Source: Otatea glauca
Taxonomy: Eukaryota; Streptophyta; Magnoliopsida; Poales; Poaceae
Reading direction: 5' to 3'
DNA length: 64,000 nucleotides
Assembly: GCA_036346275.1 (NCBI GenBank)
Contig: CM070719.1
Span: 32,951,591-33,015,590 of the forward strand
Part shown: positions 22,523-33,943 of the stretch, in pieces
How the letters are laid out: each line of letters starts with the position of its first letter
How positions within the stretch are numbered: the stretch's first letter is position 1
Notes under the pieces: generated by a model
What the model was told of the DNA's origin: nothing
The model's database searches: none
The model's input: only the letters and a program-made list of their open reading frames with translations
Made by a program: the position numbers and the translations under genes

Positions 22523-24295
22523 CGTTATCAGCACGAAGCTCTACCGGAGATCAGAATTGAAAAGGTGAGAAGAGGTGGGGATTTCAGCAATTGAATCTAA
22601 ATACTTGTCGTTTCTATGCATGCATCTATCCTACGTGGCACGAAGCTACACGAAGAACGCTCGAAGCAACTCAATCTGAAGACGGCTACAATCGCTTATC
22701 ACGAAAAGAAAAATAAAGCTGGAAACATGGCTCTCGGTTTTCGGTTCACGCGCACGACATGAAGTCGCCGCAGCGCGCAGCCCCAGCCTCCAGCATGAAA
22801 CCGTGCCTCCCCGGTGCCCGGCCCTCCGCCGCCTCCGGCCTCTGGCCTCGTCCGCGCCGCGCGCACGGCGCCTCCGCCGCAACCTCGGCTCGCAGACACC
22901 TGCACGGCCTCGGTTTCACCGCTCGCAAACGGCCGAAGAAGAGGCGGCGGCGGCACCCGCACGACGCTCGAAGCGCTGCCGGCACCACATCCGACACGAA
23001 GCCGCCTCCCCACCGGCTCGCATGAAGCAGCCGCTGTGCTCGTCGCTCGAAGAGACGCCGTCGTCGGCCTGTGGCACGTGGTCGCGTCCGCTTGCCGCGG
23101 CTCGCAGCCTCCACCTCGCCGACGCCTGCACGAGAAGCGCCGCCACCACGCTGCCTCGGCCGGCGCCGCACCCGAAGTGTCACCGGCCCGACCGCCACGG
23201 CTTCATCGGCTAGCGCCGCGCCGCGCGCCGTCCGGCGCAATGATCGAGCGCTCGACGCTCAAGAGCCGCCTTGCCCGCCACCGTAGGCCTCGACGTTGCC
23301 GGCTCTAAGCTCCGACGTCATGCGCCTCGATTTCGCCGACACGTCGCCGAGCGTCGCCCGGCGTCGCCATTGCCACCGTCGAGCCTCGCGTCGCCGGCCA
23401 AAGACGAAGACGCTCTCGCGCCGCCGCCGGCCCGGCTTAGCCTGCGCCTCGGCCGTGCCCACGGCCGCCACTATCGGCTCGGTCGAACTGCGCCGACGGC
23501 ACCGGCCGGCGCGCCGCCGCCGCCGCCGCTCGGCTCCACCCTACGCCGACGCGCCAACCTCTGCGCGCTTGCGGTCGCGCCATCATTGCCTCCGGACTCG
23601 TCCTCCGTCGCCGCCGCCGCTCCATGGCACGAAGAGGGGCACGGCCTGGGCCCGACCAACCGCCCCGTCCGATGCCGCTCCTCGGCTCAAAACCGCCGCC
23701 GCCGCCATATCCTTGCTCGAAGCCGGGGAAGTGGAAGGTGGGCGGCGCGCGAAGCGGAAGGGGAAGCGGTGCGAGGCGTGGGCGAACCGGCGGGTGGCAC
23801 GAGGTGCGGAAGGCGTGGCGGCAAGCTGAAGAGACGGGCGGGCGGCGCAAGAAAGAAGAGGCGCCGCGCGAAAAAGAAAAAAAAAGGGGAAGAAACGGCG
23901 GCTGTGGCAGCTAGGGGTGGGAACCCTAGCCGCCGAAACTTAATGGGCCGGGAAGGCCCAGTGGCTGTTCGGCCGAAGAGAAAAAAAAAGAAAAAAAAAG
24001 AAAAAGAAAAGAAAAGAAAGGAGAGGAAAAGAAAGAAAGAAAAAATAAATTTTGCAGAAAATTTTGGAAAATTGCTAGAAAAATCCAGAAAAGATTATAT
24101 GCCTCTGTGTTAATTTTTCTAGCTTTATTCTCTGCATTTATGAATATTCTTTATGAATTTTGAATTCATTGCTTTATTTTTTATACTGCAATGCATGGAA
24201 ATTTATTTTCTGCACTTTATGTTTTGCAACCATTTTCTATCAGATTACACGCAATAATCTAATGTCAGAATTTTGAAATCATGCATCATGAATCA
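22523..24295 (+). other. Long GC-rich leader of copia element
   Basis: This is the untranslated region before gag. From about 22740 to 23950 it is very GC-rich (CCGCCG-type), with overlapping open frames on both strands, the longest about 280 codons on the plus strand from 23271. These frames are rich in Arg, Pro and Ala and lack any domain, so I read them as compositional artefacts. From about 23860 to 24045 an A/G-rich purine tract follows. The sequence could be a captured gene fragment, but I recognise no source gene. Confidence 0.6.
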
Positions 24296-27200
24296 TGAAT
24301 CGTGAGTTTGAAGAACTGGCCTCGCATGGTCAGAACTACCTCACTTGGGCATCGGACGTGAAGATCGTTCTTGGGGGCAAGAAGCTCCGTGCTGCGATTG
24401 GTCTAGGGTCCTCGCAGGACGCGAAACCTACCATCGAGCAGAACGATCAAAGCCTTGCACAAAATTTGTACTAATCTCTCCCTATGTGGCAAGAAGATCA
24501 CTGATGAGGAGAAGATTGAGAAAACTCTCTCTACCTTCCACCTAAATGCTATCCGGAGTGCACGCAGCTATCGTCAGGACGCATACAAGGAGTATAGCGA
24601 ACTGATTGATGTAATGCAAGTTGCGGAATCGCGAGACGATGTTCTACGCAAGAACTATGTCTCACAGCCACCTGGAAGGGCACTGGCACAGAAGTTAATG
24701 CCAATAGCTATAAGGTGAGAAAGCCCATTCATAGAAAGAAGGGCGAGCAGGGTGAAAAAGAGAAGTTTCAGGCCAAGGGAAAGTCCAAAGCCCGCTAATG
24801 CATGAATCGCATTATTTTTTTTAGATTATGGTTGTTAGCAATTTTCTTTGAATAATGAATTGTAAGCTCTAGAAGAGCATACTTCTTTCATGAATAAATA
24901 CGCAATTTATTCTTTATTCCAGTATTATTTAATTTGCCAGCAATGTTTGAATCTATTTGCCGCTGTTTGATTAGAATTATATTTCTTTTATCTAGAAATC
25001 GTGTAGCACCCAAATGGAAGAGATATGCATTGTTGATAGTGGCACAACAAATACCATCTTAAGAGAGTCTAAATATTTCCAGTCGATCACGAAGAACGCT
25101 GGAAAGATTACTACGATCGCAGGAAGCGACTCATATGTAATCGGCCAGGAAGAGCCACAATTATATTGCCTATGGGTACAACTTTGGTAATTGAAGAAGC
25201 CCTTTTGTACGCTGAATCAACGCGCACTCTCTTAAGCTTTAAAGACATCCGCGCCAATGGTTTTCACGTAGAAACCAATGAAGAAAATGGAAAAGAATAC
25301 TTGTGCATTGTGAAGCACGCGGTATGTGGAAAAATGGTATTAAAAAAATGTCCCTCATATGAATCTGGGATATACTACACGAATATTCATGCACCCGAAG
25401 TATATACTTCCTTGAAGACTGTTTTTAGAAGCTCTGAGTTATTTTCTTTATGGCATGGTAGATTAGGCCATCCTGGTCTTAGAATGATGAGAAATATAGT
25501 GAACAACTCACAAGGTCATGGCATTAACGTTAAAAATTTCCCGAATCATGAAGATTTTGTGTGCCTGCATGTGCCACCGGAAATTAATAACTAAACCCTC
25601 TGTCATGAAAGTGCAAAGTGAAATCCACGCATTCTGGACGCATCCAGGATATTTGCGGTCCGATTCAGCCCCGTCGGGACCGCTTCGATACTTTATGGTG
25701 CTCATCGATGCTTCCTCGAAATGGTCGCATGTATGCTTATTGTCAACAAGAAACCATGCTTTTGCAAAGCGATCTCGCAGATCATAAGAATTAAGAATGC
25801 TTTCCCGATCATCGCGTGAAGTCCATCGAATGGACAATGCGGAGAATTTACTTCAAAGGCATTTGATGATTATTGCACCGCAACGAGGATAGCGATTGAA
25901 AGCACTCCGTCCGCACGTCCATACGCAGAATGGGCTAGCGAAGCACTAATAAAGAGGATTAAGTTCATTGCGGACGCTTTTCAGAGTTGTAACTTGCCCA
26001 ACACTTGTTGGGGACACGCGATCTGCACGCAGCAGCTCTTATCAATTTGGACCGTCGGCCTACAACATCTATTCTCCTATGCAGCTTATGCACGGGATCA
26101 TCCCGAAGATCTCCCATCTTAGAAAATTTGGGTGTATGGTATATGTACCTATACCACCCCCTCAGAGGACTGCAATGGGCCCTCTCCATAGGTCTGGGAT
26201 ATACGTTGGTTATGTGAGTGCATCCATAATCAGGTATTTGGAACCCATGACTGGAGACTTGCATACCGCCCGGGTCGGCGATTGCATCTTTGACGAGGAT
26301 CGTTTCCGTCATTAGGGAGGAAATCAACTTTTGGATGAAAAATGCCGGGAAATCATATGGCATTCCACTGGGATCCCCGCACATGACCCCCGCACTAATG
26401 AAGCAAATCAAGAAGTCCAGAAGATAATTGATTTGCAGAATTTAGCAAATGAACTGCCTGATCATTTTTGTGATCTGAAGGGCGTGGTTAAGTCGCATGT
26501 ACCCGCAAGGAATGCACCAGAGAGGGTGGAAATACCAAAGAAAATGGAAGGTATCCTCACGGCTGTTCGAGGCCTCAAAGAAAAAAACAGAAATCTGCTC
26601 CTCAAACCCAAAGTACCGGAGACGTGCGAGAAAATCAAGCGAGATGACTTACCACCACCAATCACGAAAATGCCCCAAGGAAAGAAGAGGAGCCAGTTGA
26701 GACTTGGCACTGGAAAGAAGCCAACAGGAAAGGCAATTCGAGACTTGAATTTTCCACTTTGAAGGAAGTCAAAAAATAATGTGTGCGCACACATAGGCGA
26801 TGAAAAGCTAAAGGAACTTGCTCCTGCGATAGGGAATAGCAGTGAAGAGCAAGTAGAAGTGCATGAAGCACCCCATGAAGAAATGGCCATAAACTTTGTA
26901 ATAACAGGAGAATCCCGGAATAGAGCAACAGCCAACGTTGATGCATATTTCGCAAAGAAGATTGCCTCGATCATTGATCATGATCCCGAGCTGCATCTCG
27001 CAGAGTGCAAGAAAAGGCTAGATTGGGAAGAATGGAAAAGGCAATCACTGCAGAGTTAGTCTCTCCGAACAAGAGAGAGGTGTTTGGCCCGTATGCCGCA
27101 CACCTCCCCATATAAACCCGTGAGGTCACAAATGAGTCTTTGTTCGAAGAGAAATGAAAACAACGAAGTTGTAAGGTACAAAGCAAGGCTTGTAGCTCAA

Positions 27201-28609
27201 GGTTTCACTCAACGTCCCGGAGTTGATTATGAAGAAACCTATTCTCCGGTCATGGGAGGAATTACCTTTAGATATTTGATCTCAATGGCGATCAACTTGA
27301 AGTTGAGAATGAAGCTAATGGATGTTGTCACACAGATATTTGTATGGAAACTTGGATTCGAGATATACATGAAAGTACCGAAGGAATTCCTATCTGAACC
27401 AAGGCGGAGCAAATAGAAACATGTCAGTGTGAAATTGGAGAAATCATTTGTATGGGTTTGAAGCGATCGGAAGAATGTGGTACAATCGCTGAGTGACTTT
27501 CTCGCAAGAAAGGCTACACAAACAGCGAAGATTGTCCATGTGTGTTTATCTGAGAGATCCCGAATGGATTACGATAATCTCCGTCTATGTAGATGACTTG
27601 AACATCATTGGGACGGATGAAGAAATTGAAGAAGCATGCTCATACTTGAAGTCCGAGTTTGAAATGAAGGATTTGGGTAAAACCAAGTTTTGTTTAGGCT
27701 TGCGGCTTGAACATGTCCAAGGAGGAATCTTGGTACACCAATCAACCTACACGCAGAAAGTGTTGGAAAAGTTTGGTTTTGAAAAAGCATATCTGCAAAG
27801 ACTCCAATGGTGGAAGGTCACTCCAAGCGGACCTAGACCCATCTGACTCCTAGAGAAGTGGGGAGGAAGTCACGGGAGCAGAATTCCCATATCCGAGTGC
27901 AGTTGGGCGCTCATGTACCTTCTTGAATAGCACTAGGCCTGACATTGCGTTATTGTGAATTTGCTAGCTCGATGCAGTCGTAACCCACCAAAAGGCATTG
28001 GAAAGGGATCAAGGATATCTTCCGTTACCTCCAAGGAAGCAAAGACCTCGATGCATTTTTGAAGAAACAATGAATTGAATTTGGTTGGCTACTGCCGATC
28101 TTTGGGTACTTATCGACCAGCATCTTGGCAAGTCCCAAACCGGCTATGTTTTCCTATGTGGAGGAACAAGCAATTTCTTGGAAGTCGTCTAGCGGACTCT
28201 TGTCTCGGCGTCGACAAACCACTCGGAAATCATTGCTTTGTATGAAGCATCTCGTGAATGTGCATGGCTCAAGAATGGTTCACCACATCCGTAAGTCGTG
28301 TGGCTTGAACATTGAGCAAACTCCCACAATCATTTATGAAGATAATGCAGCTGTGTTGCCCAAGCACAGATGGGTTATGTGAAGAGCAATCTCACGAAGC
28401 ATATCAACCCCAAGTTCTTCTATGCTCACGAATTGCATAAGATGAACGAGATCAAGATATTGCATACTAAGTCATGTGAAAATCTTGCAGATTTGTTCAC
28501 TAAATCACTCCCAGCATCTACCTTTGAAAGGTGCGTGAAAGGAATTGGGATGATGAGACTTAGAGAAGTGCAGATTTCAGGGGGAGATATTTCACATACT
28601 CCCACATGA
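24296..28609 (+). pseudogene. Copia gag-pol, heavily frameshifted
   Basis: Gag starts MNREFEELASHGQNYLTW at 24296 and continues in another frame (EKIEKTLSTFH near 24510). Protease has CIVDSGTTNT near 25030. The pre-integrase region (SLWHGRLGHPGLRMM) lies near 25450 and integrase fragments follow to about 26300 (FMVLIDASSKWSHV near 25690). Reverse transcriptase resumes at 27084-27416 (ARLVAQGFTQRPGVDYEETYSPV) and 27493-27846, which has the YVDDLNIIG active site. RNase H relics run from 28125 to 28609 (QTPTIIYEDNAAV, SCENLADLFTKSLP). I count at least eight frame changes or stops. No protein beyond fragments could be made, in contrast to the well-preserved LTRs. Confidence 0.88.
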
Positions 28610-28839
28610 ATCTCGAGCATGAATTATGAATACCCAACATGAATCTCGAAGATTAGCAATTGAAGTTGGGTGAATTGTACTCTTTTTCTTTAGCAAGTTT
28701 TTCATGAAGTTTTCTTGCATAAGGTTTTAACGAGGCAATTCGTGCAACATAGTAAGCGTATGCTATGTACTCTTTCTCCAAGTATTTTTCCCACTGGGTT
28801 TTTCTGGAGTTTTAATGAGGCATATGTATCTCGCGGCAA

Positions 28840-28855
28840 AGGGCCCAAGGGGGAG
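28840..28855 (+). other. Polypurine tract of copia element
   Basis: AAGGGCCCAAGGGGGAG directly precedes the 3' LTR start. The last nine bases are pure purine and serve as the plus-strand primer. Confidence 0.75.
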
Positions 28856-29081
28856 TGTTGGGAAACCTGATGGCCCATTGAAGACCCATGCTGGTCCCTT
28901 ATGCCTAAACCCTAGGTGAGCGCTATAAAAGGAGGGGGGGTCCCCCTATGTACAAGCAATCATTAGCAATAAAGAATTCCGCAGTTGCTCTCCCTAAACA
29001 CGTGTCTCTCTCTTTCTTTCTGTTCTCCAATTCAGATCTGTTCGGGAACCCCGGACTATTCGATAGCGAGGTTCCTTAACA
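28856..29081 (+). repeat. 3' LTR of copia element
   Basis: 226 bp, the same length as the 5' LTR. Differences are two or three substitutions, a 3-bp change in a G/C run and small changes in a CT run and near a CACG. CAAAT follows at 29082-29086. Confidence 0.95.
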
Positions 29082-29086
29082 CAAAT

Positions 29087-29488
29087 AACAGAGAAGAATT
29101 GTTTTGAGTGTTTTGACCGATCAGACTTGATTGAAATCTCAACGTCCGACAGAAACCGATTTTGAGTCACATTGATTCGGCTCCAGTTCCGAAGCAGAGC
29201 AGCTCCAGCTTCTTCGGTTTTTCCGTACGGCTCCGGCTTCCAGAGGCTTCCTCTATGGCTCTATCGGCTCCGACTTCTCAACTTCTCAGACTCGGCTTCA
29301 GCACCTGAATTTTCGACTGAAATTGCTACGCGCCTACGTGTACCAGAACGCACCAAAACAATTACTATGCTACGTGTACATTGAACCAAATAGTACATTT
29401 GTCTCCTATGATTTTTTCCCGTAAGGGTTTTCACGTAAAAATCTTGTGTCTCCCGTTTTCATGTGTGTGTTTGATAAAACCTAACAAG
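29087..29488. other. Unassigned sequence, possible decayed copia LTR end
   Basis: About 400 bp with no gene. It has repeated GGCTCC-like words (29180-29300) and then AGGGTTTTCACGTAAAAATC near 29430, which resembles the R-U5 part of some copia LTRs. The evidence is too thin to name a family. Confidence 0.3.
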
Positions 29489-29493
29489 ACCGT

Positions 29494-30381
29494 TGTCGGT
29501 GTTTCGAGCACCGGCGAGTGAATTTTTTAGTCAAGGGGCCGCGCGTTCCCTCTCCTTGAATGGTCAGACTCAAGAAGCCCAAGATGTATACTGGTTCGGG
29601 CCGAATGTCTCTACTCCAGTTCGTGTGGTGGTGCTATATTGCTTCGGATGCAGATGACTGCACGGTATTACAAGAGAGAGCTAAGGATTCGAACCCGTGG
29701 GAGCAAGAACAACTTGCTCGTAAGAACCGAGAAAGGGGGTCTCTCTCCTTTTTCTCAGAGGACATTGCCTCCCTTTATACAGTCGGAGGGGGCAGGTTAC
29801 ACGGGGAGTTAGGAGAAGAAAGGATGAGATGTCCTAGACTAGGAGTCCTGGTCCTTGGTCTTGGCGATTTGATCAGCGTCCACTTACCCCACGCTGGGTC
29901 GGTGGACTCATCGAGTGGCGCAGTTTTTTGTGTCATCGGGAAATGGCGCACCTACCCTCTTGTACGTCCGTCAGATGCTGACGCCTCAATGCCTGGCTCC
30001 GGTGCTGCCTCGGGAGGGAGCGCATCCTTACACTGCGCATGACTGGATGATGAGACTTGAGCTTGGACTTTAGCAACCTCCTCGCTACCTTAGGAAGGAG
30101 CCACCTGCCCTCGTGTGATCTTTTCGAGCTGTCGTGTCTGTGGGGCAAGTGGCCAACGGCCCGCGGCGGCCTGGCACTCGGCCTTTGGCGGAGATCGCCT
30201 CGGCTTGGTCGGAGCTTGTGGGGAGTCCGACCTATGGCGGGGGTCGGACGCCCCCTGGTTGGTTTGGTCGGGGACGAGTGTCCTTCGTGGCCTAGCGGGG
30301 GCCTTTGGCCAGAACCGGGCTTGGGGCAGCCCGTTTGTCACTTCGGGCCGCTGGGGGTACCCATGGTATGAGCACTCGTCA
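29494..30381. mobile_element. Solo LTR, 888 bp
   Basis: The segment starts TGTCGGTGTTTCGAGC and ends GCACTCGTCA, giving TG..CA ends. It is flanked by a perfect 5-bp duplication ACCGT (29489-29493 and 30382-30386). No internal retrotransposon region remains, so it is what is left after recombination between two LTRs. The interior has a phrase near 29588-29625 (TATACTGGTTCGGGCC) found in many grass LTRs. The open frame from 29560 is not credible as a gene. Confidence 0.88.
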
Positions 30382-30386
30382 ACCGT

Positions 30387-31517
30387 ATCACATGGTGAGT
30401 AGAAATTTCCTTTCTCCTCTTTTCTTAGAAAAAGTTCCTTACCTGAAATGAAAATGGTGGTTAGAGTTTGGAATGTGATCGTCATGTATTGATTAGCTCA
30501 GGGTGTTAGGAATCTGATTTGGAATGGGGGAGTAATGGTGTTTGATCAAGTTAGTTTAGTTTGGAATTTCTCTGGAAACGCTAAATTTAGAAGCTTATTG
30601 GTTGTCATGTGCCAGGTTGGATGTATATAGCATGATACAGAATAGACGATATGGCTATATATGGCTCCTCGACCGTTGATTTCTCTGGCTCACTCTCACT
30701 CTCTCAGTCCCTCTCTCTCTCCCTCCTCTCACTGCTCGCTCGCTCGTCGCTCTCTCTCTCATTCTCTTCTCGGCCGACGGTGCTCCTCGCTCTCTCCACT
30801 CCTCTCACCGCCTCGCTTGCTCATCACTGAGAGAGTTTGAGAGAGAAAGAACAACAAGCAGGAGAGAGCTGAAAGAGATGGACAAGAGAGAGAGGCAATG
30901 GGTGAGAGAGAGAGTGTGTGAGAGAGACATGCGAGAGATTGAGAGAGACGAGCAAGAGAGAGCTCAGAGAGATTGAGAGAGACGAGCAAGAGAGGGGAGA
31001 GAGCTGAGAGAGATTGGAGAGACGGATGAGAGAGAGCAGCTTGTTGCAATATATAAGTCTTTGTACTAATGAGTATATATTGCGTACTCACGCAAGCACT
31101 ACAATGTCACTTTGTACCTTTTCAAGAATGAATAAAATTCAGTTCCTTTTTCCCCTAAAATTTGTGTCCACTGCCTCAACTCCGTGCGTCTCCGACTCCT
31201 TTCCTCTCGTCGCAATAGTACAAATGGGGCAGGCCTGAGCCCGCACGGCACGAAGCGCAAATGGGTCGTGCCTGGGCTCGCCAAATGCGAGCCTGGCCGT
31301 CATGACACGGTACAGCGGACATGATGGGCTGTTGCGACCCGACACAGTTCAGACATAAAGCACGATGGGCTCGTGCCGAGCCGACTAGGCACGGCACGAC
31401 ACTCACCTCTAATCAGAATTCTGAGAGAGATAAAAGTCGCTGCTCCTGTGAAGTTTGCATATGACACAAATTAGATATTTGTGTCTAGACTAATAAACAT
31501 GAAATCAATCTATTTTT
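30387..31517. other. Intergenic sequence with low-complexity and decayed repeats
   Basis: No gene is recognised. 30670-31035 is a CT/GA-rich block listed separately. 31240-31412 is rich in CGTGCC and GGCACG words in both orientations and ends CACCTCTA. This is reminiscent of the termini of small hAT-like repeats, but I could not find paired ends or a target duplication. Confidence 0.4.
30670..31035. repeat. CT-rich block followed by GA-rich block (low-complexity foldback)
   Basis: From about 30690 to 30825 the strand is dominated by CTCTC with CGCTCGC insertions. At about 30828 it switches to GAGAGA until about 31035. The GA part includes a near-duplicate unit GAGAGATTGAGAGAGACGAG around 30934-31000. 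The two halves are roughly complementary. Confidence 0.8.
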
Positions 31518-31661
31518 TAAGTAAATATCATAAAATCATACTAACTTTTTTTTAAAAAAAAACTAGAACAAAGGAAGTGTGGTTCTTTGAAACTTATGCT
31601 TAAAAGTATGGTTTTATGATAATTTTGCCAAAGACAGTATGGTTTTGTGGTATTTACTTTA
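31518..31661. mobile_element. Short MITE-like inverted repeat, about 144 bp
   Basis: The left end TAAGTAAATATCATAAAATC and the right end, read in reverse complement as TAAAGTAAATACCACAAAAC, match with a few differences over about 26 bp. The inner part is AT-rich and repeats the AGTATGGTTTTATGAT motif once more. No clear target duplication is seen. Confidence 0.6.
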
Positions 31662-31924
31662 TGTTTTACTAATCTAGTAACATCATTTGGATGTGATCAA
31701 TCCGAAAAACATAGTACATATATATCTGGTCAATTAAGTTTCAACGAGTCCCATAAAAAATTGAATTTGGACGACTTTGACTACAGTACGTCGCACGAGG
31801 TAAGGCAAATGTGCCGGTGTGGCTGTATTCTACTCTGTTACATAAAGAACTTGTCGTTGACTCATTGTTCCCTATATCAATCCGCAGGTATAGCAAGCGC
31901 AGAGTGGTCCACAGTAACAAAACG

Positions 31925-32260
31925 CTGTTTAGGCAGGCGGAGATAAACCGTGACGCGACGTGACACGGAACAGGAAAGGAACCATTTAAGAATACAATAA
32001 CTACAGCGCGCGCGCGCGCGCATGGTTTGGTTTTGTTCGTCCCTTCCTCCTCTGCGTGACCACAGACCGATCGGATTCGAAGCTGCCGCCGCTGTTCCTC
32101 ACGTTGTGTTCGATCGAAGATTCCGGGCGGAAAAAAGGGAACCCGAAGCTAGCGGATTTGCGGGTGGAAAGGAAGACGGACGAGACGACCATTGCAGGTA
32201 GCGTCGCCCTGCTCCGTCGTCTTCGGATCCGAGGCCGCTACTAGCTAGCTTTGTGTGTCT
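31925..32260. other. CpG-rich island, possible relic of a gene 5' end
   Basis: A short GC- and CpG-rich stretch in AT-rich surroundings with exon-like composition. On the plus strand ATTGCAGGTAGCG at about 32193-32205 could be a splice donor after a leader exon. No protein domain is seen. It could be the first exon of a lost gene or a transposon leader. Confidence 0.3.
32006..32021. repeat. (GC)8 microsatellite
   Basis: GCGCGCGCGCGCGCGC. Alternating purine-pyrimidine DNA of this kind can adopt the Z form; no function is implied. Confidence 0.95.
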
Positions 32261-32335
32261 GTTAGTGTTTTGTTTGGGCCCAGAAAAGTCGCTGTTGTCT
32301 CGCGTGCTCGTTGGATGAGATGGATGTGTTCAAAG

Positions 32336-33943
32336 GAATTTTTTTTAAAATAATACATTTTATAAAAGTAATTGCGATATTAATACATAATTTTTTTTTA
32401 AAAAAAATACCCGTTCGGCAAACCGTATGGTAAAATAAGAGTAGTCGCCAGAGGGATGGGTGAAGACCGTATTTTCCCTGAACCTTTAGGCGACGATACG
32501 TTGATTGCGTCATTAGCATCGCCCGGACAGAGCAGACGAATCGTGGGGGAGACACGTAACAATTTTCGCCATATGATTTGGCTACAACTGGTTGTAGCCA
32601 TACGGTTCGGTCACAACCGGTTATAGCCATACGGCTTGGCTGTCACCTGTTGTAGCCGAACCGTATGGCTATAACCAGTTGTTGCCATGCTGGATTTTTT
32701 CTATTAAATTCCAGCGATGCTAGTACGTAGAAAAATTAATTTTTGTAATTTTCAGCGGTTGCAGTGTGCAGCAATTAGTTTTTAAATTTTAATTTGCAGC
32801 GGAAGGGATCCGCGGGAAAAAATTCCAGCGTTTCCCACCCGCTGGATTGCGCAATTTCGAGCGATTAGGAACAGCTGGATGTATTTTTTCGCTTTTTTTT
32901 GCTTTTTTTTACTTTCTTTTTCTCTTTTGTTCGTTTTTATCGCCTAAAAAAACAGCAGTCTATGACTCCTCCGACCGGGAGAAAAGTGCAAAAAAAATTA
33001 AGCACATCGATTCCGCTAGAAAGAAGTAAAAAAATACTTTGCCGCAGATGTCGTCAACTAGAATTTTGCCAAAGAAGAACTAAGTCCACAAGCAGTCATC
33101 ACATATGAGCAAGAAATATGAAGAAGTCTTGTTACAGGCGCATTCAAACCATCCAGTGGTCCTTTGGACTAGATTAACCTCATGTGTAATAACCGTTGTG
33201 TCGGTTCACATGTAAATTCTAGTTGACAACATCCACGATAAAATATTTTTTTACTTCTTTCAAGCGGAATCGATGTGCTTAAATTTTTTTGCACTTTTCT
33301 CCTGATCAGGAGGAGTCCTAGAATGCTATTTTTTTTTGGGGCGAAAAAAACGAACAAAAGTGAAAAAGAAAGCAAAAAAAAGCAAAAACAAAAGCGAAAA
33401 AAATACAACCAGCGGTTCCCAACCGCCGGAAATTGCGCAATCCACCGGGTGGAAAACGCTGTAATTTTTCCCCGCGAATCCCCTTCACTGCAAATTAAAA
33501 TTTTAAAAAAAATTGCTGCACACTGCCACCGTTGAAAATTACAAAATATAATTTTCCTATGCACTAGCATCGCTGGAATTTAATATAAAAAAATCCAACA
33601 CGGCAACAACTGGTTGTAGCCATACAGTTCGGCTACAACAGGTTGTCGCCAAGCCATACGGCTACAACCAATTGTAACCAAACCGTATGGCTACACCTGG
33701 CCATATGGCGAAAATTGTCACGTGTCTCCCCACGATTCGTCTGCTCTGTCCAGACGATGCTAATGACGCAATTAACGTATTGCCGCCCAACGGTTCGACG
33801 AAAATATGGTCTTCGCCCATTCCCTGGCGACTACTCCTATTTCTCCACACGGTTTGCCGAACAGGTATTATTTTTGCAAAAAACAAATTCCACATATTAA
33901 TGTCGCGATTACTTTTATAAAATGTATTATTTAAAAAAAATTC
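32336..33943. mobile_element. Giant inverted repeat element with arms of about 735 bp
   Basis: The left arm (32336 to about 33070) and right arm (about 33213 to 33943) are reverse complements with scattered differences. Both outer ends read GAATTTTTTTT then AATAATACATTTTATAAAAG. Both carry the AGACGAATCGTG segment, a cluster of GGTTGTAGCCATACGG words in both orientations, and TCAACTAGAATTT at the inner end. About 140 bp separate the arms. It has no coding capacity. The structure fits a foldback or a Mutator-like element with long terminal repeats. The flanks TGTTCAAAG and TGTATTAAAG look only vaguely like a decayed target duplication. Confidence 0.8.

Larger units (their letters stand above)
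22297..29081 (+). mobile_element. Complete Ty1/copia element with short LTRs
   Basis: Two 226-bp LTRs (22297-22522 and 28856-29081) bound the element. Both start TGTTGGGAAACC and end CCTTAACA, and CAAAT flanks both sides (22292-22296 and 29082-29086). The LTRs differ at only about eight sites by eye, so insertion is fairly recent. The interior has a 1.77 kb GC-rich leader and a gag-pol region in copia order (protease, integrase, RT, RNase H), but with many frameshifts. It probably moved using proteins from another copy. Confidence 0.95.

Noticed and set aside
23271..24113. 280-codon open frame in the copia leader, and opposing frames on the minus strand
   Set aside because: The translation is a run of Arg, Pro, Ala and then Lys-rich residues from GC-rich and A/G-rich sequence. 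Long frames exist on both strands at once. No domain is visible.
32336..33943. Confident assignment of the giant inverted repeat to Mutator-like elements
   Set aside because: The arm length fits, but no clear 9-bp target duplication is present and no transposase is known for these ends.
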